Shown in pieces: positions 48,684-59,721 of a DNA stretch of 64,000 bases (positions are counted from its first letter, which is position 1; the number at the start of each line of letters is the position of its first letter). Position numbers and translations under genes: made by a program. Below the pieces are notes generated by a model. It had not been told where the DNA came from. It was given only the letters and a program-made list of their open reading frames with translations, and did no database searches. Source of the stretch: Brevipalpus yothersi (taxonomy: Eukaryota > Arthropoda > Arachnida > Trombidiformes > Tenuipalpidae); contig QZCP01000423.1 of assembly GCA_003956705.1 (NCBI GenBank), positions 1 to 64,000 on the forward strand, read 5' to 3'.

Positions 48684-49838
48684 ATGGGTGATAATGATTC
48701 TGGTTCCACAACTGGTATCTATGAGCAAGATGGATACAAAATATTCTATGAAAAAGTTGGAAAAGGTCCCTGTGTAGTGTGTATGTTTCCTGGTGCATGT
48801 GGTGAGTTAAGAAGTATTCACACATTCTCTCAAACACATTCACTGAAAAACTTTCCTTGTCAAGTTAATAAAACTTGAGCAATTGACAACTGATACTTGT
48901 GAGTGCTTACTCTTTTATACCGGTGGAAAAAAAAACTAGGAAATGGACGAGCCGATTTAGGTTCTCAATTGGATGGTTTCAATAAGGAAAAATTTACTCT
49001 AATCGCATTTGATTCACCGGGTTTTGGTTACAGTCGTCCTCCAGAACGAGACTATCGTAAACATGCTGAGGAAAAATTTTTCTATCAATATGATGCCGAA
49101 ACAGCAGTGAAACTTATGGCGGTGAGCTTTTCAATTTCAAATCATGATCAATCGAGATGATGTGAATTTTTTTCCACCTTCTATTCGTGGTCAACATGGT
49201 AGCATTTAGGGTACGATAGTTTCAATGTGATGGGATGGAGTGATGGTGGAAAATCTGCACTATTAACACCGATCCTATTTCCAGCCAAGGTTGAGAAACT
49301 AGTTGTATGGGGCACACTAGCATACATTCCAGGTGAGTTTGAAATAGTCTATATTTTGCTCATTTTGCAATGAAAATCGATCTGTGGCCAAGCAATGATC
49401 ATAATTCTTGGAATTTTAGATAAGTACAAAGATATGTGGAAAATTTTGTGTACCCTGGAAATGTGGACAGAAGAGAAAAGGGCAACCTATACCAAGATCT
49501 ACGGAGACCGACCAACTTTGGAGAAAATTTGGTATCAGCACATGATGTACACCATGAGGTAAGAATTCAACAGAATTTCATGGAATGTATTGTACATCCT
49601 TCTTATTCAATTCCCTAGCACCAGTGATATTTGTAAGGAAAGAGTGAAAGAAATTAAATGTCCAACCTTCGTTCTTCATGGAAAGAAAGATACAATGATT
49701 CCCAAAGAATTTTACGATCATCTTGTGAACAACATTCCAGATTGCGAATCATATCTTTTTCAAGACGGAGTCCATGATATTAACGTTACACATGCTGAAC
49801 AATTCAATCGAATGGTCCAAAAATTTTTACTTGATTGA
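48684..49838 (+). CDS. BPHL-like (valacyclovir hydrolase family) alpha/beta-hydrolase
   Basis: Five exons, 48684-48801, 48940-49121, 49203-49332, 49420-49558 and 49619-49838, about 262 residues. The family hydrolyses alpha-amino-acid esters and homocysteine thiolactone. Features: FYEKVGKGPCVVCMFPGACG with the oxyanion loop, FTLIAFDSPGFGYSRPPERD, the nucleophile elbow VMGWSDGGKSAL, the acid in FVLHGKKDTMIP and the histidine region HDINVTHAEQFNRM. All three triad residues are visible. Human BPHL has an N-terminal mitochondrial leader; here the start precedes only about 15 polar residues, so a cytosolic form is likely. The acceptor of exon 3 is the tag at 49200-49202; an AG seven bases later would shift the frame. 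Confidence 0.9.
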
Positions 49839-50627
49839 TCTGATTGTGCAAAATTCTTGAACTTAAGTTGAAGGGATCAGTTTTCAAGCCACCTCTAGGA
49901 AAATTCGTTATCTGTCATTAGAAGTGAGACAGTAATTAAGCAAAAATTTATTATTTGTCTACACGAGTTTTATAAAGCAATGGGAGACTTTGACCACAGT
50001 TTTTAAATCAGCCATTTTTCTGAAAGAAACTGTGTCTCACTTTTTTTGGGGTTTACAAGCTCAATAAAAATGCAAGTAGGGCTTCGAGAAAATTCCGTTT
50101 GTACGAAAATCAATACATGAAAATGTCATAATTGAATAATCTCTTTCAGAACATGATAGCTAGCTCCTTAACAATGGTTCAAGAATGTACTTCGATAGTA
50201 TACCGTGGGCCATCATTTGATGCTGATGGAGAGAAGTCTTCCATGAATGCTATGAGTGAATGTAGACAAAGTCTTTCGAGATGATGGGAATGTTCCAGTT
50301 CAGTTCCTCTTTGAGATTTTCAAGTTGAATTTTTTTATTCATTGAGAATTTGTTTGACCGTGTCTGATAAAATAGTGAAAGTAAGAATGATGAGTAAGAA
50401 AAGGTCAAAACATGTACAAAAGTGTTTCCGTATCTCTTTGATTGAATAGATTCGACTCTGAATTTTGATTCACCAGAAAAAACACTATTCAACCGATCAT
50501 TCACATTCTCATGCATGAAATGCTATGAGAATGAATTCCCATATTCTGGAGTTATCAAGGTAAGAATCATCCTCTTTGAGAGAACGACCACGTTTTCATC
50601 TTGTAGGACATACATGCATGTATATAA
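49839..50627. other. convergent 3' spacer
   Basis: 3' flanks of the BPHL-like gene (+) and the acyl-CoA synthetase gene (-). A minus-strand frame at 50250-50516 shows no motif. No gene supported. Confidence 0.5.
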
Positions 50628-53565
50628 TTACTGGTGATTAGTTTCGTAAAGCGTTTCGATCTCTTTTGCATAGTGTTTAAGGATCTGATGCCTCCTTATC
50701 TTCAAGGAAACTGTCACGAAACCGTTGTCAGGGGTCCACTCTTGTGAGCATATGAGAATACGTTTGGGAATCTCATACGGAGCCAACCCTCTCTCTTGTC
50801 CATTGTTTTTGAGATCATTGAGAAAAGCTTCGACAATTTGGGGGTCTTGGCACTGATTTGCAAAAGTCATATCTTTCTTTCCCAACAATTCAACTAGTTT
50901 AGCGAAATTTATCTTGTCAGGAGTGACCAATGCGATCAAGTAGGGCTTTGCAAATGATGCATATACACAAATGTTGTCAACTAATGAGCAGCTCTTCAAA
51001 ACGTTCTCAACCTGATAAAAAAAGAAATTATACCCCTTTTTAACATCTGGAGTAACAGACAGCAAACTTTACCTTTGCCAGTGAAATATATTCACCATTG
51101 AATATTTTAACCAGGTCTTTTCGTCGATCAATAATACGAATAGTTCCATTAGGATAAAGTTCACCAATGTCCCCTGAAGCCCAATATCTTGTTTTGTCAT
51201 CTTCATCTGTGAAGAACGATTTCTCATTCTTTTCAGAATCTTCGAAATATCCTGGAGCAACTGTAACCCCTCCAACGTACACCTCACCTCGAGGATTAGG
51301 CTTATCTTTCGGAGAATATCCACCTTGAAACAGAGAAAAATAGAAATAATAATACGCACAAGGAATTCATTGAACTTTGATAACACCATGCAACTCATGA
51401 GACATTGATATGGTAGAGTAAAAATACTGCAATAATAACAAGTCCAAAGTTGAAGTATTTCCATCGAGACTGAACACTTCACCGCGGGAATCATTCTGCA
51501 ATTGATTCATTTCTCCAACTAATCTAGGATTATTATCTTGCGTTTCATACAGCCCAAAGTATTTTACATGATAACTAACTCAGATAAACTTCAAGCAGGC
51601 TTCTAGCGATCCACCATGTTTCAACTCGAATTTCAGTCGTTTAGTGCAATCAAGTGATAGTGCCAAGTTCCCGATATAAAGTGATAAGATGATGAGAAAA
51701 ATTGATGAGGAAGTGTCTTCTGGTTCAAGGTAAGATCAGAGCAGATCAAAAATCAAAAGCTTGAATTTCATTCAGCTGGCACAGACTAGATCATTGTCAG
51801 ATCATTTCCTTTCTTCAGATTTAGCTGAACTATCATCAAGTATGCAATGTTAATATTCTGACGATTTCCTCTATCATGAGACTCGGCTGAATTTTTCGAA
51901 TCCTAAATTTGCTGCTGATCATTGTAGTTTTAAAAATTCTTCTGAGATCTGCATGCCAATTTTTCAATGAATATCGGTTCCATGCGAAGTTCTCTTACCC
52001 TCTTTCCATTCGACAAGTCGAATAGTAGTTCCAATTAATGGAGCTCCACATTGTCCGAATGATCGATCATGTATATCACTGAGAAGAGCGGCTCCAGTGC
52101 ATTCGGTACCTCCATATCCTTGCAAGAGCTTGATATTCATCACTAAAGCAATAAATGCTTGAGTGTCTTCGAGTAGAGGACCACCACCAACAACCATTAA
52201 TTTAAGTCGACCACCAAAAGCATTTCGAGCAGCTGTAAATATGAATCGATCTATCAACGGTGTGTTGAAACCAATTTTATACCAAAAAAGTTTATATTGA
52301 AGACAAAACCGGAAGATTAGTGCTATTGATGGCTTTTCTCTGAGCTTATCTTCAATTGATCTTCTTATTCGTTCCAAGACCAGTGGTACACTGAGGATTA
52401 CTGTAGGACGAGCGAGAGTAATATCACCGGTAGTACCTTTACACAAGGCTGGAGCGCCGGTGACCAAAGTGTATGGACTGGAATAGGCAATTGGAACCCC
52501 AAGTGTCAAAAAAGTGATTTCACCCCCCAGCTCATAGATGTGAGCCAATGGTAATATACTTAAAGATACTTCATTGTCCTTTAAATCGTATTCACTAAAA
52601 ACGCTCGATATTAGACCTCTGAGAGCACCCCTAAAATTATCTGCTGTTACCGCGACACCTTTGGGCATTCCAGTTGATCCAGATGTGTGGATGATCAAAA
52701 CCACATCTGATCCCCTCGGTATTGAAGGTGATTTTTCTGGCGATTTGTCCAAATTTTCCGAAAGAAAGTTTTCGAAAGAAATAAGCTCCATTTCTTTGGC
52801 ACTGATGCCCATATCAATGTTCTCAGATTGGACTGAAGGTAGATTAGAGAAGTAAATGACTGTCTTGAGATGTGGTAGCCTACCATTTCTCTTAAGGTTT
52901 GTCAATGTTTCCAAATGCTGTTCACTGGTGAACAAGTGTTTGGCCTCAGAATTGTTCAAAATGTGAGCGATTCCATCGATTCCAAGATTGGGATAGATTG
53001 TAGTCACAATGGCATTCGCTTTCCAGAGAGCTTGACAAACTAGGAACCAATCTTGTCGATTCTCAGAAAAAATTGGCACAATTTGCCGCTCCCTGATGCC
53101 AATTCTGCATAAGTGCTCAAAAATTAGATCTCTCCGCTTCAGAGCTTCTGAATAAGTGATGAATTTGTATTTATCATCAAGAGCAAACTTTTTAACAGCT
53201 CTCCCATCTTGATCTTCCATAACTTCTGAGAGTCGAGCTCTTGTTCCAAGACATGGCTGGTCAGCATACTTTTTGACAACAAATTCGAACCATTCTGGAG
53301 GTGATTTCCATATTCCGATTCCAAGTTGCTTCTCATCATATGAATACAAAGCAGCTCTTTTTAATGGTCCACTCATCACAAGTCCTCTGCCTAATCCATT
53401 AGTTATCGGAGCAGATAATGGTTTTATCCGTAGTTGATGACTTTTTCGATAAGTTTTCAGTGGATCTTGAATTAAAAGATGAATTGGCAGTAGAACTGTA
53501 TCCACAATACTTGCCGTGGACCAGAAAAATCTGTACAAAATATTCTCAACCACTTTATGAGGCAT
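50628..53565 (-). CDS. Acsl: Long-chain fatty-acid-CoA ligase (ACSL3/4 type)
   Basis: Three exons in minus order, 53565-51999, 51323-51073 and 51011-50628, giving about 733 residues. The enzyme activates long-chain fatty acids with ATP and CoA on ER, lipid-droplet or mitochondrial membranes. A hydrophobic N-terminal segment (FFWSTASIVDTVLLPIHLL) anchors it. The AMP-binding signature is VLIIHTSGSTGMPKGVAVT; later motifs are LPLAHIYELGGEI, LLQGYGGTECTGAALLSD and YWASGDIGELYPNGTIRIIDRRKDLVKI with the hinge and the adenylate-contacting aspartate. Length and the N-terminal anchor favour ACSL3/4 rather than ACSL1/5/6. The start ATG lies just inside a segment duplicated at 58535-58817. Confidence 0.95.
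51324..51998 (-). other. long first intron of the ACSL gene
   Basis: About 675 bp between coding exons of the acyl-CoA synthetase, longer than most introns in the window. I see nothing in it beyond AT-rich unique sequence. Confidence 0.6.
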
Positions 53566-54547
53566 CTTTTCTTTTGAGGATGAACAATTCTGAGTCGATG
53601 AGAAGTTTTCAAATTAACCGTTAAAAAATTTCTAGGAATTATCACGAATCATTTTATGGGTGAAACAACATTAAGTGGAACACAATTCAAGCAACGTAAC
53701 GCAAACACGAGGTTGATAGATTGTATTGTAAAATTAGGTGAAATTCTTGGAAAGATAGAGGTAAAAGTTTGGTATCGAGTCAGAGTTGGAATGGAACTTT
53801 GTACCTCCGAAAGAGATTCTCATTTATGAAAAGAAGATAACCAAGATGATAGTCACCATGGAAGAGAGGTTGCAGAACGAGGTGTTCTCAGTTAACTACC
53901 ATCTGTGGACACCAATTGAAAATTTCTTCAAGATAATGTCAGAGATGTGATGACTGAGTAAACTTTCACATATCGTTGAATTCATTCCATCGATGCTAAA
54001 TGGAGTGAAAAAAATTAACAGAAATTCAATAACTTAATAAGTGATTCCATAAAATTTTCATTTGAAGCATCAAAATTGTAGAAAATCATCTTTCGAATCA
54101 TTCAGTTGAATCTTAGGTAGCTAGTATCAGTTTCTGGAGGCAAGGTTTGCTGAGATTATTAGGATGGAAAGAAATAAATGAAAACAGTTTTTCGATTAAC
54201 TTGAAGAATTTTTTCAAGTCCTGAACTGATAATCTTATAATAAAAGAGAAGTTTTGGGCCTGCGCACTATCGATGCGTTAGCCGTTCTCGAAAGCTGACC
54301 CGATCTGAGCACGCTTTACTCAAGCAGTTCTACATTCATCGGCCTGGCTTTCACAGAATATGGCAAGCGGTGAGCGAACTGCGAGTATAAGAACTCTACG
54401 TCAAAGTTTTTTTCGAGGGTAAGAAATTTTAGATTTTGAGAAATTCCGATCAGCGATAGTAGAGGAAATAATTACGGTTTGGGAGTTAGGCTCGAAAATA
54501 AGCGAACAAGCGAGCGTAGCGAGCGCCGTGAGCAACCACTAGTCTTA

Positions 54548-54571
54548 CAGTAAGGTATCCCTTATTTTAAC
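54548..54571 (+). repeat. left terminal inverted repeat
   Basis: 24 bp starting CAGTAAGGTATC and ending TTATTTTAAC. Just inside, GGTGT-aaatg-ACACC (54578-54592) is a small perfect palindrome with 5-bp arms. Confidence 0.93.
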
Positions 54572-54644
54572 GATTCGGGTGTAAATGACACCAGACGGCG
54601 ACACTCTCAAGATGACACTTTTGTTCAAAAAATTTGAGCGCAAT

Positions 54645-55889
54645 TTATTGACTGTAGTTGTGATCGATGCTTACATCACATGAAGAATCTCTATTGACAC
54701 CGGTATGCTTAAAACAATTTATGATTGTTGTCTCCTCCACTTCATTCCATGCAGCGTGAGCAAAAAGAAGAGCTTTATATACATTCATAGTTTTAATAAT
54801 CTCAGGTCCTTTGGCACTTTGATCGGCACGAGAGTATTCACGTACATAGTTTAGAACTTTATCATCGTACTTGTCTTTGAAATTTTTGATTATTCCAGCA
54901 TCGAGTGGCTGTGATAAGGCAGTTGAATTTGGCATTAAAAAAAGCAATTTAATGTTTTCTGGTTCATAATCAATTTTATGTCCAGAGAAATTATCAAGAA
55001 GTAGAAGAATTCTCCGTCCAGAGAGCTTCAACTCATCATCCCATTTTTTGATAATATTAGAAAAGATTTCACTATTCATCCATGCGGTTGCATTATGATA
55101 ATAGTCCACAGGACAGTTCTCGAGATTTTTTCCAAAATTTGCAAAATTTCTTGGCTTCTTGCTATAGCCGATAAACACAAGCTTGCGTTTTTCACCTAAA
55201 GAACTACAAGTGCACAACACAGTGATTCTTGACTTATCTTGTTTTATTCCTCTTTTTTCCTTCTCATTGCGATTCTCTTTATCTTCCTCACTGCGATTCT
55301 CTTTATCGTTCTGATTCTCTTTATCTTTCTGTTTCCGATTCTTTTTATTTTCGATTACATAAGTTGAATTTTTTAGGAACTTATAAACCAGACCAGCTTC
55401 ATCACAGTTGAATATATTTCTTGGTTCATACTCAGAGATTGTATCAAGAGAATCTAATTCCCATTTTCTTAGAGCAACTTCATCCACACTATTTGCTTCA
55501 CCATACAGAACCTTTCTTTTCATATTAATCCTTTTTTTCAGCTTCTGAATATATCCTGAACTTCCTTTGAAATTTTCCACACCGTTTGAATTATAATTCT
55601 CTTTAGCAAACTCTGAGATGAAGCGTCTTGATACCGGAATGTCCCGTTTATCCATTTGACTCACAAATTCTTTCACTTGAATATCTGTGTTCAATACAAT
55701 ATCTTTCGGTCTCCGTTTTGAATTGATATTCATTCCATTTTCAAGAATTTTCAAATACTTTTCTTCCTGAGAAAGCAAATAAGTGATCGCCGGCTTGCTT
55801 ATCCTCCACTTCACACTCACAGGACCATAGCTTTCGGCAAGCTTAGCCTCTTTTATCACCTCGAGCTTATCTTCAAGTGTCAGCTTTGC
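54645..55889 (-). CDS. Tigger/pogo transposase with CENP-B-type DNA-binding domain
   Basis: Read from about 55889 to the stop at 54645, at least 414 residues. The N-terminal helix-turn-helix is recognisable from LTLEDKLEVIKEAKLAESYG. The CENP-B-type second DNA-binding domain follows (NTDIQVKEFVSQMDKRDIPV). The DDE-1 catalytic core has all three acids: NIFNCDEAGLVYKF, LLLLDNFSGHKIDY and QPLDAGIIKNFKDKY. An unusual lysine/glutamate/asparagine low-complexity insertion (repeats of DKENR/NEKE) lies after the first motif. The true start is unclear: the frame has no ATG upstream, a stop TAG precedes the GCA codon at 55889, and the same TAG is a possible splice acceptor, but the ATG exon at about 55960 does not join in frame by any consensus I found. 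Confidence 0.9.
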   Translation of the reverse strand, partial: AKLTLEDKLEVIKEAKLAESYGPVSVKWRISKPAITYLLSQEEKYLKILENGMNINSKRRPKDIVLNTDIQVKEFVSQMDKRDIPVSRRFISEFAKENYNSNGVENFKGSSGYIQKLKKRINMKRKVLYGEANSVDEVALRKWELDSLDTISEYEPRNIFNCDEAGLVYKFLKNSTYVIENKKNRKQKDKENQNDKENRSEEDKENRNEKEKRGIKQDKSRITVLCTCSSLGEKRKLVFIGYSKKPRNFANFGKNLENCPVDYYHNATAWMNSEIFSNIIKKWDDELKLSGRRILLLLDNFSGHKIDYEPENIKLLFLMPNSTALSQPLDAGIIKNFKDKYDDKVLNYVREYSRADQSAKGPEIIKTMNVYKALLFAHAAWNEVEETTIINCFKHTGVNRDSSCDVSIDHNYSQ

Positions 55890-56040
55890 CTAGATTAACA
55901 ATTGAAAGTGTTAATTGTTTGGACATTGATTAGATAACTCTTACCATTTAGTTTACCCATCACTTGACACCTCTGATACAATCAACTATCTGTTTACATG
56001 TGCTTATCAAAGTAGAAAGCTCAAAAGATGGCTCTCTAGC

Positions 56041-56080
56041 GTTAAAATAAGAGAGTGTTAAAATAAGAGATACCTTACTG
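56041..56080 (-). repeat. right terminal inverted repeat with an internal subterminal repeat
   Basis: The outer 24 bp (56057-56080) mirror the left end with one mismatch. Immediately inside, GTTAAAATAAGAGA is present twice in tandem (56041-56054 and 56057-56070), separated by GT. Subterminal repeats of this kind are common transposase-binding sites; function here is inferred. Confidence 0.9.
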
Positions 56081-56700
56081 TATATAAAAAAAGCTTAGCG
56101 AGAGTGCGCAGTAGAGATGCGCTGGCCGTTCTCAAAAGCCGTACTGGCCTGAGCACGCTTTGCTCAGTCCACATACACATACACTGGCCTCTATGGTATA
56201 GCGAGCGGTGAGCGAAGCGAGCTGCGAGCGTCTGAACTTCTCGAAATCAATTTCGAATCAGAAAAAAAATTTTCAGATCTTTGTCGAATATTCTGTAAAA
56301 ATAACGAGCTTGAATTTGGACTCGAAAATAAGAGCGAACCAGCGAGCGTAGCGAGCGCAGTGAGCGATCTACTAGTATCATAAACAAACCCCGAAGATTA
56401 GGCTTGCGCAGTTGATGGGAGGAAAGAGTGATAAAATCTCTTGCCGAAACCTCTAGCACATCATTCCTCATGGAATATTTAATTTAATTTATTCGTTATT
56501 TTGGGTATGAAATTGTATATATCGATTGTCGGTGAGAGAAAGGGAGAGAGAGAGATTCCATTCTGAGTTTTTTAGTTTTTCAAATTTCGATTAAAGTTAT
56601 CTGAGGTTCAATTCTCATTAAGCCAAATACCAAGCGAACGAGCAAGCTTAGCGAGCGATATGAGTGTATTCGCTAGCATTCTCAAAAGAAATGTGAGGAA

Positions 56701-57818
56701 TATCCTCATAAACTAGCCATGCACGTATTTTCAAAATGCGAGGGTGAAGTGAGGAGAAAACGGAAGAGAAAACGATGCTGAGCTGTTCTTGAGGAATATT
56801 GAGTTTCTATGGGTGGCTAACAAAAAATGAAGAGGAAGATTATGCTCAAAAAGCTATCAATTTGGTTTTCTGATCGAAGACAATATTTTAACCATCAATG
56901 AATTTAAAAAAATGAACGAAGTGGATAACTTTTTCCCATCTCAACTTACCGAAAGAGGTGCCCCTTCTCATCAAATTGAACGCAAATCCACTCGCTCATA
57001 TGATGTTTATCATATTTAGTGAGTGTTCAATCAATTTTTGAGTTGTCTTTTATTCACCCCTGATCGCCAGCTGCAAAATTCATTGTGATCATAATTTTTA
57101 TACTCAAATATCTTCTAAACTCTGGGCAAATTAATCTGAAATCATTGCCACAAACTCAGAACATAATTGATCCATCTGATTGCCAGCGATTAGAGTTTTT
57201 GCAATTTTTGATGATCTTTCACTGCGATTAGCCAGCCTATCCATAGATCTTAATGTGGCTACTGATTTATCTCACCATTTCATACAGTATTAGTGGAAAG
57301 ACTTCAGTAGGCTATGCCTAATTCAACGGTCAGTTGTTGGCAGACAAAGATACCACATCAGGTTAGTCATGAGATTTTAGAAAATTTTGTCTCGATAAAT
57401 TTCGATATCAGGAATACTTAATTAGTTTCACAAAATTTTTCCTATCCCCATAGAAATGAATTCAATTTGCTGGTGTGATAGATGAGGCACAGCTAGTGGA
57501 TCTTGGATGTTGATTGACGGTCCAGAAGTGAGTGGAAGTGATATTCAATGTATCATCAGTACACTTAGCAAAAGATCTTATCCCCTTCTCTCTCCTTCCA
57601 TTTCCTTCCCTCTCAATGATCATGGCTAGACGAATTGATAAATTTTTCATTCATCTCTGAATTATTGATAGCCAATCAAATCATGCTCGGAAGAGGTGTC
57701 GACGTTTATGGTAATATAAGTACGGGACACTTAAGACCAATCCTCACAGTCAACTAGTTTGTTTGAGATCGGAAGTTTGTCTTTCTATTTTTCTTGGCTA
57801 GCCGTGAAAAAAATCAAC
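56701..57818. other. spacer after the tandem array
   Basis: No exon recognised. AT-rich, with no repeat that I could define beyond the array edge. Confidence 0.5.
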
Positions 57819-58208
57819 ATGGCTACTAAATCGATCATCACTTTGACCGTTGTCCTACTTTCTGGTAAGTGAATGAAAAATTAACGCCTCTCAAATGGGA
57901 ACTCATTATCGTTTGTATGGATTTCAGCGATCATCTGTGTTCAAGCATATGAAACGGGCGAAGTCTATGAAATTAGGAAATATCTCGAAGAGATTGCAGA
58001 TTGTAAGAGACAAGATGATCATTATAAGATGGTGAAAATTGTCTGCGATGAACATGGAGAAAATCCGAAAATGCCGATGAATCCAGTTGATGAAAAAATT
58101 TTTAACGCCATTCTGGTTGCTTATCTAGAGGGAAGACTAGAATCCATCTATTTTGCTAAAGAACAATTGAATCGTATTATTAGAAAATATCATCACGAGC
58201 TGAAATGA
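57819..58208 (+). CDS. small secreted protein of unknown family
   Basis: Two exons, 57819-57864 and 57928-58208, about 108 residues. The signal peptide is split by the intron: MATKSIITLTVVLLS, then AIICVQA, with likely cleavage before YETGE. The mature chain has only two cysteines (EIADCKRQ and KIVCDEHG, 18 apart), a proline/methionine turn (NPKMPMNPVDEK) and amphipathic helices (ILVAYLEGRLESIYFAKEQL), suggesting a small helical bundle with one disulfide. Splice sites are consensus (donor gtaagtg, acceptor atttcag) and the intron is 63 bp. No family is recognised. It is shorter than the open frames usually tabulated and so easily missed. A possibly related exon lies at 63807-63965. Confidence 0.75.
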
Positions 58209-58534
58209 TTTACTCAATTTGATCTTTATGGTCCAACTGAAATCATGAACTTTTTCTCAGAACTGTGATTGATACCGTGGCCTCCTCGAAAGAATTAAAA
58301 ATATATATTTTGGATGTGTTCTTCTCATTAAACTGATTTGACCCCATTCAATCTAACAAGAGAGTTAATGGATTGCTTTTCATCATCGATCCCTATCGAT
58401 AAGTTGAGGGATATGGAAAATTTCCATTGGAAATGATTGAATGGAAAATACAGAACCATAATGTCTTGGTGAGTGTGAATTCATGACTTTAATTCCAAGG
58501 AAGTTGAACTCATCATTGTTGCCGGAGGTCGCAA

Positions 58535-58817
58535 CCGTAGTTGATGACTTTTTCAGTAAGTTTTCATCGGATCTTGAATTAAGAGATGAATTGGCACTTT
58601 ATGAGGCATCTTTTTTTTCGAGGATGAACAATTCTGAGTCGATGAGAAGTTTCCAAATTATTAATAACTGAGGAATGATCACGGATTTTTTGGTAAGATG
58701 TGAGACACATTTCAAGCAATGCAAACATGAGGTTCATCGATTGTATTGTAAAACGCAGTGAAATTTTCCTACTGAATATAGGGGTAAAAGTTCGGTATCA
58801 AGTCAGAGTTGGAATGG
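58535..58817 (-). pseudogene. duplicated, broken 5' fragment of the ACSL gene
   Basis: Matches 53428-53796, in the same orientation, covering the start of the ACSL coding region and its upstream flank. On the minus strand it begins with the same MPHKV, then lacks 63 bp (exactly 21 codons, the membrane anchor core), resumes with PIHLLIQDP, and has TGA where the parent has the CGA arginine codon after KTY. The rest of the gene is absent. It is therefore a non-functional partial copy 5 kb from its parent. Confidence 0.9.
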
Positions 58818-59721
58818 AGTGGCTGGAAAAAACTAATCAATTTCTATCTAGTGTTGAATGGTTTCGTGAATACTAGCTGAGAGAAAAAATCAACAAGAAT
58901 CCAGTATTTTGATATCACCTGAAACATGAGAATGGCAAGTGAATAAAATCATCAAACTGAATTTTGAGCTCTAGATATCGAGTTTTGGGAGACAAGTTCC
59001 AATCGGAATGGAAATTTGTAAATGAAAAGATGATTTAAGATCGTATTTCGATCAACTTCGAGAGCTGACAAGCCTCCTACGAGATTTTCGTGAAAATTGT
59101 TTCGAGAAAATTTCAATAACAAACCGAAAATCTAAGTCTTGTAATGAAGAGATCTTATTCTCTAGCAAGACTGGCCTCTGCCTCTCCTCGGGTGATACCG
59201 GAACTTATTGCATCAGTAAACATGAACGAATCGTTCACTTCATTACGGTTCGTCCTTTTTACATGCTCCGTTAGAATGGGCCAAAATGTCATCCTTCTGG
59301 ATTATCTGTTCAGATAATCAATATATAAAACTTGATTTCTTCTCCGGGGGAAGATTGTCATCTTTTCTATTCGACTTCCTCTTTTATCAACAAGCTTCAT
59401 CAATATTTATATTCAACGTCTGCTGTGACATAGACTTTCAGAATTATTCAAATGTAAACCTCTACATCTATAGAACTTATTGGAGGCATCATTCGAATAA
59501 CAAAGTTACTACAAAGGTTACTAATTACTCCTAAGAAATTACTAGGTGAATTTCAATTTTTTTCTTTAATAACGGCATAAATTCATTTATTTTATACCCA
59601 TTATTGGTTATCTTATGCTCACTTTTTACTTCGATTTTTGATGATAAAACTCATTAAAAGTGATCTTGTTCGAACTAGCAAATGAGATTTACTAATTATA
59701 CAGAGAAAATGACCTACACTT
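58818..59721. other. spacer between the ACSL fragment and aconitase
   Basis: 3' flank of aconitase (-) and unique AT-rich sequence. A plus-strand frame at 59286-59534 has no motif or splice support. Confidence 0.5.

Larger units (their letters stand above)
54548..56080 (-). mobile_element. Tigger/pogo-type Tc1-mariner DNA transposon
   Basis: A 1533-bp element with 24-bp terminal inverted repeats (54548-54571 and 56057-56080; CAGTAAGGTATC at the tip, one mismatch at position 13), flanked by TA on both sides (54546-54547 and 56081-56082), the target-site duplication of the Tc1/mariner superfamily. It encodes one transposase on the minus strand. Both ends and the catalytic region are preserved, so insertion looks fairly recent. 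It sits near the end of unit 1 of a ~300-bp tandem array. Confidence 0.93.
54258..56700. repeat. tandem array of ~300-bp units, three copies, split by a transposon
   Basis: Unit 1 starts at about 54262 (TGCGCACTATCGATGCG), unit 2 at about 56105 (TGCGCAGTAGAGATGCG) and unit 3 at about 56405 (TGCGCAGTTGATGGG). Units 1 and 2 share GCCGTTCTC, CTGAGCACGCTTT-CTCA, CGAGCGGTGAGCGAA-like blocks and CTCGAAAATAAG followed by GCGAGCGTAGCGAGCGC. Removing the Tigger element at 54548-56080, unit 1 measures about 307 bp and unit 2 about 300 bp. Unit 3 is strongly decayed but has the GCGAAC-GAGC block at the same offset (near 56632). The units are richer in GC and CpG than their surroundings. Confidence 0.78.
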
